DNA of 62,475 bases from a virus. The DNA is taken from positions 1 to 62,475 of the IMG/VR virus record IMGVR_UViG_3300023184_000124. One strand, given 5' to 3'. Every line of letters begins with the position of its first letter. Position 1 is the first letter of the stretch. Below are positions 17,636 through 25,125 of this stretch, one piece after another. Made by a program: the position numbers and the translations under genes. Below the pieces are notes generated by a model that was not told where the DNA came from, did no database searches, and was given only the letters and a program-made list of their open reading frames with translations.

Positions 17636-17864
17636 ATACTGTCGGCTGTCCTGCTTTTGCTGCTGCGGCACCATATTGTTCATGAACTTTTTTCATATAC
17701 TCTTGTTTTTCATAATTTCTAACATCTAACATTTTTCTTAATTTTCTAATTTGTTTTAATGTTAATTTAGTTTTACGAGATTCTTTCCACTTTGGTTTAC
17801 TATTGTCATCAGCAATATCTTGGTAACCCTGAATTGGGGCATCAAACATTTCAAAAAGTTTCAT
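17634..17864 (-). CDS. gp67: Prohead core protein (gp67)
   Basis: A 76-residue protein starting MKLFEMFDAPIQGYQD, followed by a basic helical segment (RKTKLTLKQIRKLRKMLDVR) and an Ala-rich tail. The start and the LTLKQIRKLRKMLDVR segment resemble gp67 of T4-like cyanophages, and the place behind gp20 is that of T4 gene 67. It is thought to act in the prohead core. Oddly, the GATAAATA motif lies only five bases before the ATG, so the main late transcript may be leaderless. Confidence 0.85.
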   Translation of the reverse strand: MKLFEMFDAPIQGYQDIADDNSKPKWKESRKTKLTLKQIRKLRKMLDVRNYEKQEYMKKVHEQYGAAAAKAGQPTV

Positions 17865-17869
17865 TTAAC

Positions 17870-17877
17870 TATTTATC
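17870..17877 (-). promoter_or_regulatory. Late-promoter-like motif GATAAATA at leaderless spacing
   Basis: Minus-strand GATAAATA ends five bases before the gp67 ATG at 17864. It shares the 18-base block TAAATAGTTAAATGAAAC with the start at 4650. Confidence 0.5.
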
Positions 17878-17879
17878 AA

Positions 17880-19661
17880 TTATATTTGACCTGGCGCACC
17901 GCCCGGTACAGCGGCTTGCGAGGTTGCAGATGTTACTGGTCCAGCAACTTCTGGCCCTTCCGCACCTTCTTCAGGTGGATTTTCTAACTCTTGACCAAGT
18001 TGTTCATCCGATTCAATATCCCCAACAGACACCCCTACACTTCGTAAATCACTACCTAGTGGGTCAACATCTTGTTCTTTATCTTGTTCTTCACGCCATA
18101 ATTTTTCATTTTTACTGATCTCTTCTTCAGTTAATCCTAAAAATCTTTCTAAGGCAAATCGTTTACTAATGTATGGATATTGTTCCATAGAAGTAAATGA
18201 TCCTATTCTTGCAGTATCTAATTCACTTTGACGATATGCTGCAAAGTTTTGAGGAGGATTAAAAACTAAAGAAAATATTCCGCTATCTATACTAAATCCT
18301 CTCCAACGTAAAAATAATTTAAATTCTTCATCTAATTTGTGACATAGATAACTTTGCAATCTTTCACAATATTGATTAAATCTAAATTCTTGAATCATTG
18401 CTGTACCAACACGGCCATCACTTAATGGGGTTGTATTATCATCTGGTCCTGTAGGTAGATATGAACTTGGAACTCTTAATCCACGTGCTAGTCTATTATT
18501 AAAATATCTTAAATCGTCTATTTCACCTAAATTTTGCCCACCGGGTAACATCTCAACACTACTGCCTCTACCGTCAGCAGTGACTGGAAAGAAGTAATCT
18601 TCATTCATTGATAATGGATTATATGAAGCATCAACTACACTACCTGCACCATTATATGACGGAATTCGCTTTTGATGAATCTCGTTTTTTATTCGTTCAA
18701 CAAATGCCATGGCCATATGGCTTGGCATATTACCCACATCAATTTTAAACATTCTACGTTCTGGTGCTCGTTGAACACGATATATAAGAACTGCATCTTC
18801 AAGTAATTCTTTTTGTTTATATACTTTGAAAATGTTTTCTAAAACTGATTGGCCAAACGGCCAAAATCTATCCAAACCTTCTGTTAAACTTAAATGTACA
18901 ATATGTTTAGCATCAATTGCTGATTCACTTTGCCCTAATGTAAATCTACTTCCAGTTGTGTTATACGGCATCGACGGTACTGTATATCCACCGCCGCCGC
19001 CGGCGCCACCTCCACCTGTACCACCCAATCCTGTTGCTGGATTAGCAGCAAAATCAGTATTAGTTTTTTGTGCTACAGTTAAATTTTGTAAATTAATGTT
19101 AATGTCTTTTATAACATATTGTTCAGGTTTTTTCCCTTCACTTTCATTAACAATAACTTTAATAATTTTAGTCATATCAACCCAATATAACTTAAAATTT
19201 TCTGGATCTCGCACAAATACTTGATCCCCATATTTTATAGAATTTCTAAATATTTTAAATATTCTACTATCAAATTCATTTAATTTACACCATTGTTGTA
19301 ATTGTTTTTTAAGTAACTCCACTTCATGTTGAGTTGGGTCTTCCTTAAACTCTAAACTAAATGGAGTTTTATTATGTTCATTTTTTTGTGTACTAAATTC
19401 TGATATAATGTCTAAACAGGCATTAACTTCAGCATCTACATCCATCATTTCATATTGATTATATCTTTCAATACGATTTGGATGCCCGGTATATACTTCT
19501 GGTAATCTGCTACCATAATTCTTGTATCCAAATTCTTGATTATTCCATCCACCCTGTGTTGTTCCATCTTGAGCTCCATTCCAAGAACCTTGATTACTGT
19601 TTGCACCGGATATGGGACTAGATACCCCACTTTTATTTAAAAATCGTTTTTTATATGTCAT
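17880..19661 (-). CDS. gp20: Portal vertex protein (gp20)
   Basis: The portal forms the dodecameric ring at the head vertex through which DNA is packaged. The 593-residue protein has gp20-type text: RLPEVYTGHPNRIERYNQYE at the start, VDAEVNACLDIISEF, EDAVLIYRVQRAPERRMFKI, and QEFRFNQYCERLQSYL. It is slightly longer than the 524 of T4, partly through a Gly-rich insert near residues 215-228 and a Glu/Pro/Ala-rich tail. It heads the head-gene operon with a CTAAATA motif 16 bp before the ATG. Confidence 0.96.
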   Translation of the reverse strand: MTYKKRFLNKSGVSSPISGANSNQGSWNGAQDGTTQGGWNNQEFGYKNYGSRLPEVYTGHPNRIERYNQYEMMDVDAEVNACLDIISEFSTQKNEHNKTPFSLEFKEDPTQHEVELLKKQLQQWCKLNEFDSRIFKIFRNSIKYGDQVFVRDPENFKLYWVDMTKIIKVIVNESEGKKPEQYVIKDININLQNLTVAQKTNTDFAANPATGLGGTGGGGAGGGGGYTVPSMPYNTTGSRFTLGQSESAIDAKHIVHLSLTEGLDRFWPFGQSVLENIFKVYKQKELLEDAVLIYRVQRAPERRMFKIDVGNMPSHMAMAFVERIKNEIHQKRIPSYNGAGSVVDASYNPLSMNEDYFFPVTADGRGSSVEMLPGGQNLGEIDDLRYFNNRLARGLRVPSSYLPTGPDDNTTPLSDGRVGTAMIQEFRFNQYCERLQSYLCHKLDEEFKLFLRWRGFSIDSGIFSLVFNPPQNFAAYRQSELDTARIGSFTSMEQYPYISKRFALERFLGLTEEEISKNEKLWREEQDKEQDVDPLGSDLRSVGVSVGDIESDEQLGQELENPPEEGAEGPEVAGPVTSATSQAAVPGGAPGQI

Positions 19662-19677
19662 ATAATACTTGTTTTAG

Positions 19678-19684
19678 TATTTAG
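19678..19684 (-). promoter_or_regulatory. Late-promoter-like motif CTAAATA for gp20
   Basis: Minus-strand CTAAATA lies 16 bp before the gp20 ATG in the 28-bp gap after the tape-measure-like gene. Confidence 0.55.
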
Positions 19685-19689
19685 CGTTA

Positions 19690-22600
19690 TTAACGGGATT
19701 CTCTTAATATTCTTGCTGCTATATCATTGGCTTCTTCAAGTTTATCAATCATCTCATCACATTTATCAGTAAATAAAGATAGAACCTCAAACATCATTTG
19801 TTCTGAATTGTTAGATGCCGTTGCTGCTGCTACTGGGGCTGAAGATGGAGTAATCTTTTTAAGTGCTTCAACAACTACTGGATTTACCGATTCTAAAGTA
19901 ACTTTTGATAGTGTTTCAGACGCTGAAATTGCAGGACGGACCGGTTCTACTTCTGCCGGTGCAAGTGGCATTCTATAATCTGGGCCCTGATTGCCAAGTT
20001 CGCCGGCATTAGGGTCAATAGTTCCAGTCGGCAGCGATGCTTGTATATAAGTAGTTTCAGCATCATTCATCCTTCGATCATTGGGTATATAATCTTCTAT
20101 GCTAAAATTTCCCACATTAGTTTTATTATTACTACTTTTTGCTTCTACTGCAGGGCCAGTATCTTGATCTGCATCTCCAGATTTACCCCTAAGCTTGCTG
20201 GCTGCTACTACTGGGTTTGCTGCTACCGAGGCTGCTGCTACGGGTGCTGTGGTTACTACAGCCGGTGCTGCTGCTACAGGTGCTGCTGCTGCTGTGGTTA
20301 CTACAGCCGGTGCTGTGGTTACTACAGCCGGTGCTGCTGCCACGGGTGCTGCTGCTACGGGTGCTGTTCCAACTTTTCTAAGTAACTCTTTGAAATCAGT
20401 AAACCCCATTGATGTAAATAATTCCTGAGCATTAAATTGAGTATTTTTCCCTAAATTTTTCAATAGGGATGAAAGTTGTTCACTCATTTCACTAGCGAGT
20501 TGTTTACCATCTACCCCATTTTTAAGATCAGATTTTAGTTTTCCTGCATCAATTCCTAAATTAGCGTACCCCTCAGTTGTTTGATCATAACTACCAGTTC
20601 TTGCAACTTTACCAAGAGAGTCTCCCGTTACTTTTCCGTACTTTGCAGACATGTCTGTAAGAAAAGCCACCCTGTTGTCTTGTTCTTTTTGCAATGAGTC
20701 TGCTTCTGCTTTATTTCCCGATGCTCTTAATTCGGATATTTTATCATCTTCTTGCCGTTTGGCAATCAGTTCTTCCAACTCCATAGCCTGTTGCTTTTGC
20801 TCTTCTTGTAATACATCTGCCCCTTTTCCGGTTAATGCTGATAACCGTAATAAATTTTCAGAATATTCTAACGATGCTTTTTTAAGAGTATCAGCATTAA
20901 TTCCTAAATTAGCGGACCCTGCAGTTGTTTGATCATAACTACCGGCTATATATATTTTAGCTTCTTCTTTAGGCAATACTTTTTCGCCGGCATGTAATTG
21001 TGCTACCACATCTTTTGGTTCAACTTCTTTTCCTGTTTCCCCTGTAGTACCATGTGATCTAGTTGCACTAGTATCAGGACCACCCGTAGTGGCAGCCGGG
21101 GCTGCGCCTGAAGCAGCGGGTGCTGATGGAGTGTCCCCTTTCAACCATGCTGCAATTGCATCTCCCCCTATCATATCTATAAGAGAAGCAATAACTTCAA
21201 GTTTACCAACTTTTTTTAGTATTTTAAAAGCAGTTCCAAAGACCGGAACACGTCCGAAAAGTGCTTCTCCAACTGCACCTACAGCAGCGGTCACGGTACC
21301 GGTACCAGCAACGGCGGCGTTGCTAACATTAGGTGCAATATTTGACGGTCTTTCTGCGGCTTTAATTACTGAATCAGGCGCTAAATTTTTTACAAACTTA
21401 AGGAGTTTGTCTTTTGCATCCGTAAAATTTTTTTCAACTAAGGCTGGCCCTTCTACAAATACATTAGCAAGCGCAATAAATCCTTGTTTAGTTAAGTTTA
21501 GACTATTTTCAGTTTCTTTAACATAATTTCTTGCCTCTTGAGCAAAGTCTTTAGCTGCTAACCCTATTCCTTCCTTATTATCATCAAATACTTTTTTTGC
21601 GGCGTCACTTTGTGCTTGATCATTGATACCTATTCTTGTTCCAACTTTTCCAAGTAACTCTTTGAAATCAGTAAACCCCATTGATGTAAATAATTCCTGA
21701 GCATTAAATTGAGCACCTTGACCTAAATTTTTCAACAGTGATTGCATTCCTGATTTAAGTTGTTCACCCATTTCATTAGCGATTTTTGTACCATCTACCC
21801 CATTTTTAAGATCAGATTGTAGTTTTCCTGCATCAATTCCTAGATTAGCAAACCCAGCAGTTGTTTGATCATAACTACCGGTTCTTGCAACTTTACCAAG
21901 AGCCACTGCTGCTGCTTTTCCGTACTTTGCGTCAATATCTTTAATAAATGCTTTCCTGCTTTCTTGTTCCTTTTGCAATGCGGCCGCTTCTTCATTCCTA
22001 TTGGAATTTTTTAATTCGTTTATTTTATCATCTTCTTGACGGGTTGCAATCAGTTCTTCCAACTCCATAGCCTGTTGCTTTTGCTCTTCTTGTAATACAT
22101 CCGCGCTTTTTCCAGTCAAAGCTGATAACCGTAATAAATTTTCAGAATATTCTAACGATGATTTTTTAAGTGTGGCAGCATCTTTTCCTTGACTTACCAT
22201 TGATTTACCTGATGCTGCTTGTATCTCAACATACTTAGCCTGTTGGTCAATTAATTCAGTTTGGCTTACACCCATTCGTTGAAACTCTTGCCGTACCTCT
22301 TTACCAACCTCAGTCATACCCGCAAATGCTTTAATACCGTCAGTAGCATTAGCGCCTAATCCGATTAATCCAGTACCAATTTTTCCTGTTGCATTAGTTA
22401 ATATACCTAAATCTTTAGTAGTTAGACCGGCTTGCTCGCCCATTTTCATTATATCTTTGGTAGTCAATGACCCTGCTGCACCTATTTTAGCAAATTGATC
22501 TGAGGCTTGAAGTAATTCATCAGTTTGTTTAAATATTGCCTGAGAAACCTCAGTAGCTACTTTTCCTAATAGGTTCAATGATTTACTTAAGACGGTCCCC

Positions 22601-22881
22601 GCGGTACCCGTCTTAGTAACTAAAGTACCTATAGCGGTAGTTAACCCTTCTACTGCATAATTATATTTGGAAAAAGTGTGAAGAGAAGTGTTAGATTGAT
22701 CTAAAGCTCTATCAAACTCTTTCACAGTGACTTTAAGATCTTTAAAAAGATCAGTATCCCACCACCGTACGGTTGGAGAGCCAGTGCCCGGAGGGGCCCC
22801 TCCGGGATTGTTTCCGCGTCCCCGCATTTGTTCTTCCGTAAGCTCAATAAGTCTGTCTAGTTTACGGTCCGTTTCACTCAT
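19690..22881 (-). CDS. Tape-measure-like structural protein with internal duplication (1,063 aa)
   Basis: A long, mostly helical protein with an N-terminal coiled region, a central Ala/Gly-rich hydrophobic part (AVGAVGEALFGRVPVFGTAF), the segment VAQLHAGEKVLPKEEAKIY typical of tape-measure proteins, and a helical C-terminus. About 175 residues (SLEYSENLLRLSALTGK onward) occur twice and a third fragment (GSYDQTTAG) precedes the second copy. Between the duplicated part and the C-terminus lies an Ala/Pro/Val/Thr linker. It stands where I would not expect it in T4 (next to gp20), and divergent from gp26 and its frameshift partner. Tape measure is the best guess; another long virion protein is possible. 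CTAAATA at 22924-22930 is its late motif. Confidence 0.7.
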   Translation of the reverse strand: MSETDRKLDRLIELTEEQMRGRGNNPGGAPPGTGSPTVRWWDTDLFKDLKVTVKEFDRALDQSNTSLHTFSKYNYAVEGLTTAIGTLVTKTGTAGTVLSKSLNLLGKVATEVSQAIFKQTDELLQASDQFAKIGAAGSLTTKDIMKMGEQAGLTTKDLGILTNATGKIGTGLIGLGANATDGIKAFAGMTEVGKEVRQEFQRMGVSQTELIDQQAKYVEIQAASGKSMVSQGKDAATLKKSSLEYSENLLRLSALTGKSADVLQEEQKQQAMELEELIATRQEDDKINELKNSNRNEEAAALQKEQESRKAFIKDIDAKYGKAAAVALGKVARTGSYDQTTAGFANLGIDAGKLQSDLKNGVDGTKIANEMGEQLKSGMQSLLKNLGQGAQFNAQELFTSMGFTDFKELLGKVGTRIGINDQAQSDAAKKVFDDNKEGIGLAAKDFAQEARNYVKETENSLNLTKQGFIALANVFVEGPALVEKNFTDAKDKLLKFVKNLAPDSVIKAAERPSNIAPNVSNAAVAGTGTVTAAVGAVGEALFGRVPVFGTAFKILKKVGKLEVIASLIDMIGGDAIAAWLKGDTPSAPAASGAAPAATTGGPDTSATRSHGTTGETGKEVEPKDVVAQLHAGEKVLPKEEAKIYIAGSYDQTTAGSANLGINADTLKKASLEYSENLLRLSALTGKGADVLQEEQKQQAMELEELIAKRQEDDKISELRASGNKAEADSLQKEQDNRVAFLTDMSAKYGKVTGDSLGKVARTGSYDQTTEGYANLGIDAGKLKSDLKNGVDGKQLASEMSEQLSSLLKNLGKNTQFNAQELFTSMGFTDFKELLRKVGTAPVAAAPVAAAPAVVTTAPAVVTTAAAAPVAAAPAVVTTAPVAAASVAANPVVAASKLRGKSGDADQDTGPAVEAKSSNNKTNVGNFSIEDYIPNDRRMNDAETTYIQASLPTGTIDPNAGELGNQGPDYRMPLAPAEVEPVRPAISASETLSKVTLESVNPVVVEALKKITPSSAPVAAATASNNSEQMMFEVLSLFTDKCDEMIDKLEEANDIAARILRESR
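20195..20364 (-). repeat. Low-complexity Ala/Pro/Val/Thr-coding repeat
   Basis: Short direct repeats encode alternating PVAAA and PAVVTTA units. On the plus strand they appear as GGTGCTGCTGC and GTGGTTACTACAGCC blocks repeated several times. This is a likely flexible linker and a slippage-prone sequence. Confidence 0.85.
20365..20886 (-). repeat. Second copy of internal duplication
   Basis: This 522-bp segment matches 21637-22170 closely. Long blocks, such as the one coding QFNAQELFTSMGFTDFKELL, are essentially unchanged in DNA. A further fragment of the unit lies next to it at about 20887-20945. Confidence 0.9.
21637..22170 (-). repeat. First copy of internal duplication
   Basis: This 534-bp segment is the partner of 20365-20886 and comes first in the protein. 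The two copies are about 1.28 kb apart, in direct orientation and in frame. Confidence 0.9.
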
Positions 22882-22910
22882 AATATTTTTCTTCCATCAT
22901 GTTTTTACCC

Positions 22911-22931
22911 ACTAAATATATAGTATTTAGT
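22911..22931. promoter_or_regulatory. Palindromic divergent late promoter pair
   Basis: ACTAAATA-TATAG-TATTTAGT is a perfect inverted repeat with 8-bp arms. It places CTAAATA on the plus strand (22912-22918) towards gp26 and on the minus strand (22924-22930) towards the tape-measure-like gene. Confidence 0.6.
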
Positions 22932-22968
22932 ATTGATTTATTAGTACCAAGATTACAAAAGGAACAGT

Positions 22969-23802
22969 ATGCCACTAAACAATAACCCATTAAAACAATA
23001 TTTTCGTCGGCCATCAATTTATTTAAAATTACCAAGTGGTGGCAAATATCCTCCAAATATACTTAATATGCCAGAATCCGGAGAATTACCGGTATATCCA
23101 ATGACGGCAATTGATGAAATAACATCAAAAACACCAGACGCATTGTATAACGGAACTGCAATGACTGACATTATTAAAAGTTGTATCCCGGATATTATTG
23201 ATCCATGGTTGATTTCTAGTGTTGATTTGGATGCTATACTAATAGCAATAAAGGCTGCATCCGGTGGCAATGACTTAGAAATAGAATCTACATGCCCGGC
23301 TTGTAGCGACTCTAGTAAATATGGAATAAATTTACTTTTATTATTAACTACATTAACCGCAGCAAATTATGAAAATACTATGGAAATTAATGAGTTACAC
23401 ATTAAATTTAAATCATTAACTTATAAAGAACTAAATCAAACTAAGATAAGTCAATTTGAAGTTCAAAGAATTCTTGCAGGGTTAGAGTCAAACACTAACA
23501 CAGACGATACTATCCGAATTGAAAAGACTCAATTGGCAATAAAATCTATAGTTGAACTAACTATACAGTTAATATCAAATTCTATTGAATATATTGAAAC
23601 CCCAAACAGTAAAGTTACTGACAAAGAATTTATTATGGACTATTTAACTAATTGTGATAAGCAATCATACATAGCCATTAGAGATTTTAATACTAAACTA
23701 AAAGCAGAAGCAGAAATTAAACCATTGGCAATTAAATGCATTAAGTGTAGTCATGACTATTCACAACCATTTACATTGAACATAACTGATTTTTTCGCAT
23801 AA
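22969..23802 (+). CDS. gp26: Baseplate hub/assembly protein, gp26-like (277 aa, zero-frame product)
   Basis: The sequence has the features of gp26-like proteins of T4-type phages: a YLKLPSGGKYP start region, GELPVYPMTAIDEITSKTPD, LYNGTAMTDIIKSCIPDI, and a split CX2C pair at Cys109/112 and Cys257/260 that suggests a zinc ribbon. AAGGAAC lies upstream of the ATG. The gene ends GAT TTT TTC GCA TAA, in which T TTT TTC is an in-phase slippery heptamer followed by a hairpin. A -1 shift there would extend the protein by 76 residues to 352. It is the only late gene pair in this part on the plus strand. Confidence 0.85.
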   Translation: MPLNNNPLKQYFRRPSIYLKLPSGGKYPPNILNMPESGELPVYPMTAIDEITSKTPDALYNGTAMTDIIKSCIPDIIDPWLISSVDLDAILIAIKAASGGNDLEIESTCPACSDSSKYGINLLLLLTTLTAANYENTMEINELHIKFKSLTYKELNQTKISQFEVQRILAGLESNTNTDDTIRIEKTQLAIKSIVELTIQLISNSIEYIETPNSKVTDKEFIMDYLTNCDKQSYIAIRDFNTKLKAEAEIKPLAIKCIKCSHDYSQPFTLNITDFFA

Positions 23803-23839
23803 GGCTTCTACACCTTAACACTGAAGGTGTTGAGAAGCT
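23790..23839 (+). promoter_or_regulatory. Programmed -1 frameshift signal (slippery TTTTTTC plus hairpin)
   Basis: The heptamer T TTT TTC (23790-23796) is in phase with the gp26 frame, three bases before its stop. After a 7-base spacer, GCTTCT+ACACCTT pairs with AAGGTGT+AGAAGC (13 bp, a 2-base bulge on the 3' side, 7-base loop; 23804-23838). The -1 frame is open from the heptamer to 24026. Confidence 0.75.
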
Positions 23840-23849
23840 GATAGATAAC

Positions 23850-24026
23850 ATGGAAAAAGAGTGTCTATCCATTAAGAAAAATGCGATTAGTTTGGCATGG
23901 CACATGCGAGGTGGTGTGTCATATGAAGATGTATTAAATATGTCTGCTGACGAACGAACACACATATACGAATTAATAGAGCATAATATGGAAGTAACAA
24001 AAAAGTCTCAACTTCCATATTTCTAA
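23850..24026 (+). CDS. Short downstream frame, probable -1 frameshift extension of gp26 (T-like chaperone domain)
   Basis: The first ATG at 23850 would give 58 residues, but the frame is open upstream to the slippery site at 23790-23796. As a frameshift extension it adds 76 residues. The protein text (LAWHMRGGVSYEDVLNMSAD, then a helix and ending KSQLPYF) resembles a short helical domain found next to gp26 in T4-like phages, and the T part of G/GT tail chaperones in layout. No ribosome site is evident before the ATG, which supports expression by frameshifting. It could still be a separate small protein. Confidence 0.7.
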   Translation: MEKECLSIKKNAISLAWHMRGGVSYEDVLNMSADERTHIYELIEHNMEVTKKSQLPYF

Positions 24027-24528
24027 TCCGTAATTATTCATTTATATAATTCTTTTTGTTATTAGAAGATGGGCTATAGCCCATCTAAGAACTTCGCTAT
24101 CGCTCGTTCTTATTTTTCACGGGTACTTACTTTTTTTAAGAGTACCATGTGTTATATATTGCTGCTTGGAGAGCCATGGTAGTGCTAATAAGCACCACCA
24201 TTGGATTTGGGATATTTGCTATGCCCATCGACCATTGTTATCTATTCCCCGTTTAATCAGCTATTTAGGCTATCAAACGCTACCGGTTGTTCTGTAAAGT
24301 TTACGGGACTGTAGTGAAGCTATCACGTTTATAATGATTCTTCCACAACGCACATTCTACTGAATCAAGATAAAATATCAGTAGACTTGTTTAGGGTTCG
24401 CTTTGACGAGAGCCCTATCGGTATTCCATAATTACATATGTAATTACGCTTACTCCAGAATCTGATGGCACAGCACAATCTGTACAACCTCAAGGAGGAT
24501 CGGGGAACCCCAATCACACAAATTTTTA
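24027..24528. other. Structured 500-bp region without genes
   Basis: No frame of 60 codons or more is present between two convergent genes. Many strong inverted repeats occur: a perfect 20-bp palindrome at 24067-24086, hairpins at 24087-24111, 24122-24146, 24176-24201 (two 5-bp helices around one mismatch), 24356-24385 (8-bp perfect stem) and about 24399-24422 (7 bp), and a perfect 18-bp palindrome at 24429-24446. Base composition is more balanced than the surroundings. This suggests a large structured RNA, on either strand, or the relic of an insertion. No tRNA, and no group I intron core that I could recognise. Confidence 0.5.
24087..24117 (+). terminator. Possible terminator behind gp26/frameshift gene
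   Basis: AAGAAC and GTTCTT (24087-24092, 24106-24111) form a 6-bp stem followed by ATTTTT, 60 bp past the stop at 24026. The stem is weak, but the 20-bp palindrome directly before it could add to termination. Confidence 0.4.
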
Positions 24529-25104
24529 TTATATAATTATATTAGAAGTTTTGATATTTTGTATTGACGTTGTGTCTGGTAATCCTGAATAGGATTTTAA
24601 TAATAGTTTGTTATTTTTGAAAAAATCAATAAATTCAATGATTAACCAATCACCAAATTTATCTGAAGAGTAATATATAAAGTTGTCTGTTACCCAAGTT
24701 GGGCCGCATTGCACGGCAACATAACGCCCTTTTCTATTAAATTTCATGAACAACATACTAATGTCACCTTCAACAGCAACATCCATTAATTGTTCAATCC
24801 ACATATTTATTACTTTACATTCTCCTGATAATAATAAATGAAAAGGAAAATCAGCATAGAACTTACATTCTATATTCATTTTACTAAAACTTTCTCCCGG
24901 AACAATATCGCCCTTAAAGGAACGAATTTGCCCTTCATGTAAGAATTCAGTTCTTGCTTGATTTTTACCACCAACATACGCTCCGGAGCCAGGCGCTCGG
25001 ATAAAACTTTCACCGTATGTATCACTAAGAAATTTTGCAACTTCTCGTTCAAATCCGGATCCTTTAGTTTTCTGTGGTGATGGCATGTTAATACTTATCG
25101 TCAA
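24529..25104 (-). CDS. Holliday-junction-resolvase-like PD-(D/E)XK nuclease
   Basis: The N-terminal half has an archaeal-Hjc-like pattern: KGSGFEREVAKFLS (motif Glu), FIRAPGSGAYVGG, GDIV, and NIECKF, which together form a PD-(D/E)XK nuclease active site. It probably cuts branched DNA during recombination or before packaging, the job of the unrelated gp49 in T4. The start is uncertain: TTG at 25104 has a purine-rich AAGAG five bases upstream, while ATG at 25086 gives MPSPQKTKGS. It is the last gene of the gp55-gp47-gp46 operon. The C-terminal half has no recognised domain. Confidence 0.75.
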   Translation of the reverse strand: MTISINMPSPQKTKGSGFEREVAKFLSDTYGESFIRAPGSGAYVGGKNQARTEFLHEGQIRSFKGDIVPGESFSKMNIECKFYADFPFHLLLSGECKVINMWIEQLMDVAVEGDISMLFMKFNRKGRYVAVQCGPTWVTDNFIYYSSDKFGDWLIIEFIDFFKNNKLLLKSYSGLPDTTSIQNIKTSNIII

Positions 25105-25125
25105 TTTTTCTCTTTAAAAAATATA

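Noticed and set aside
24027-24528. tRNA, tmRNA or group I intron in the non-coding region
   Set aside because: No cloverleaf with a T-loop, no tmRNA tag frame and no recognisable intron core were found, although hairpins are plentiful.
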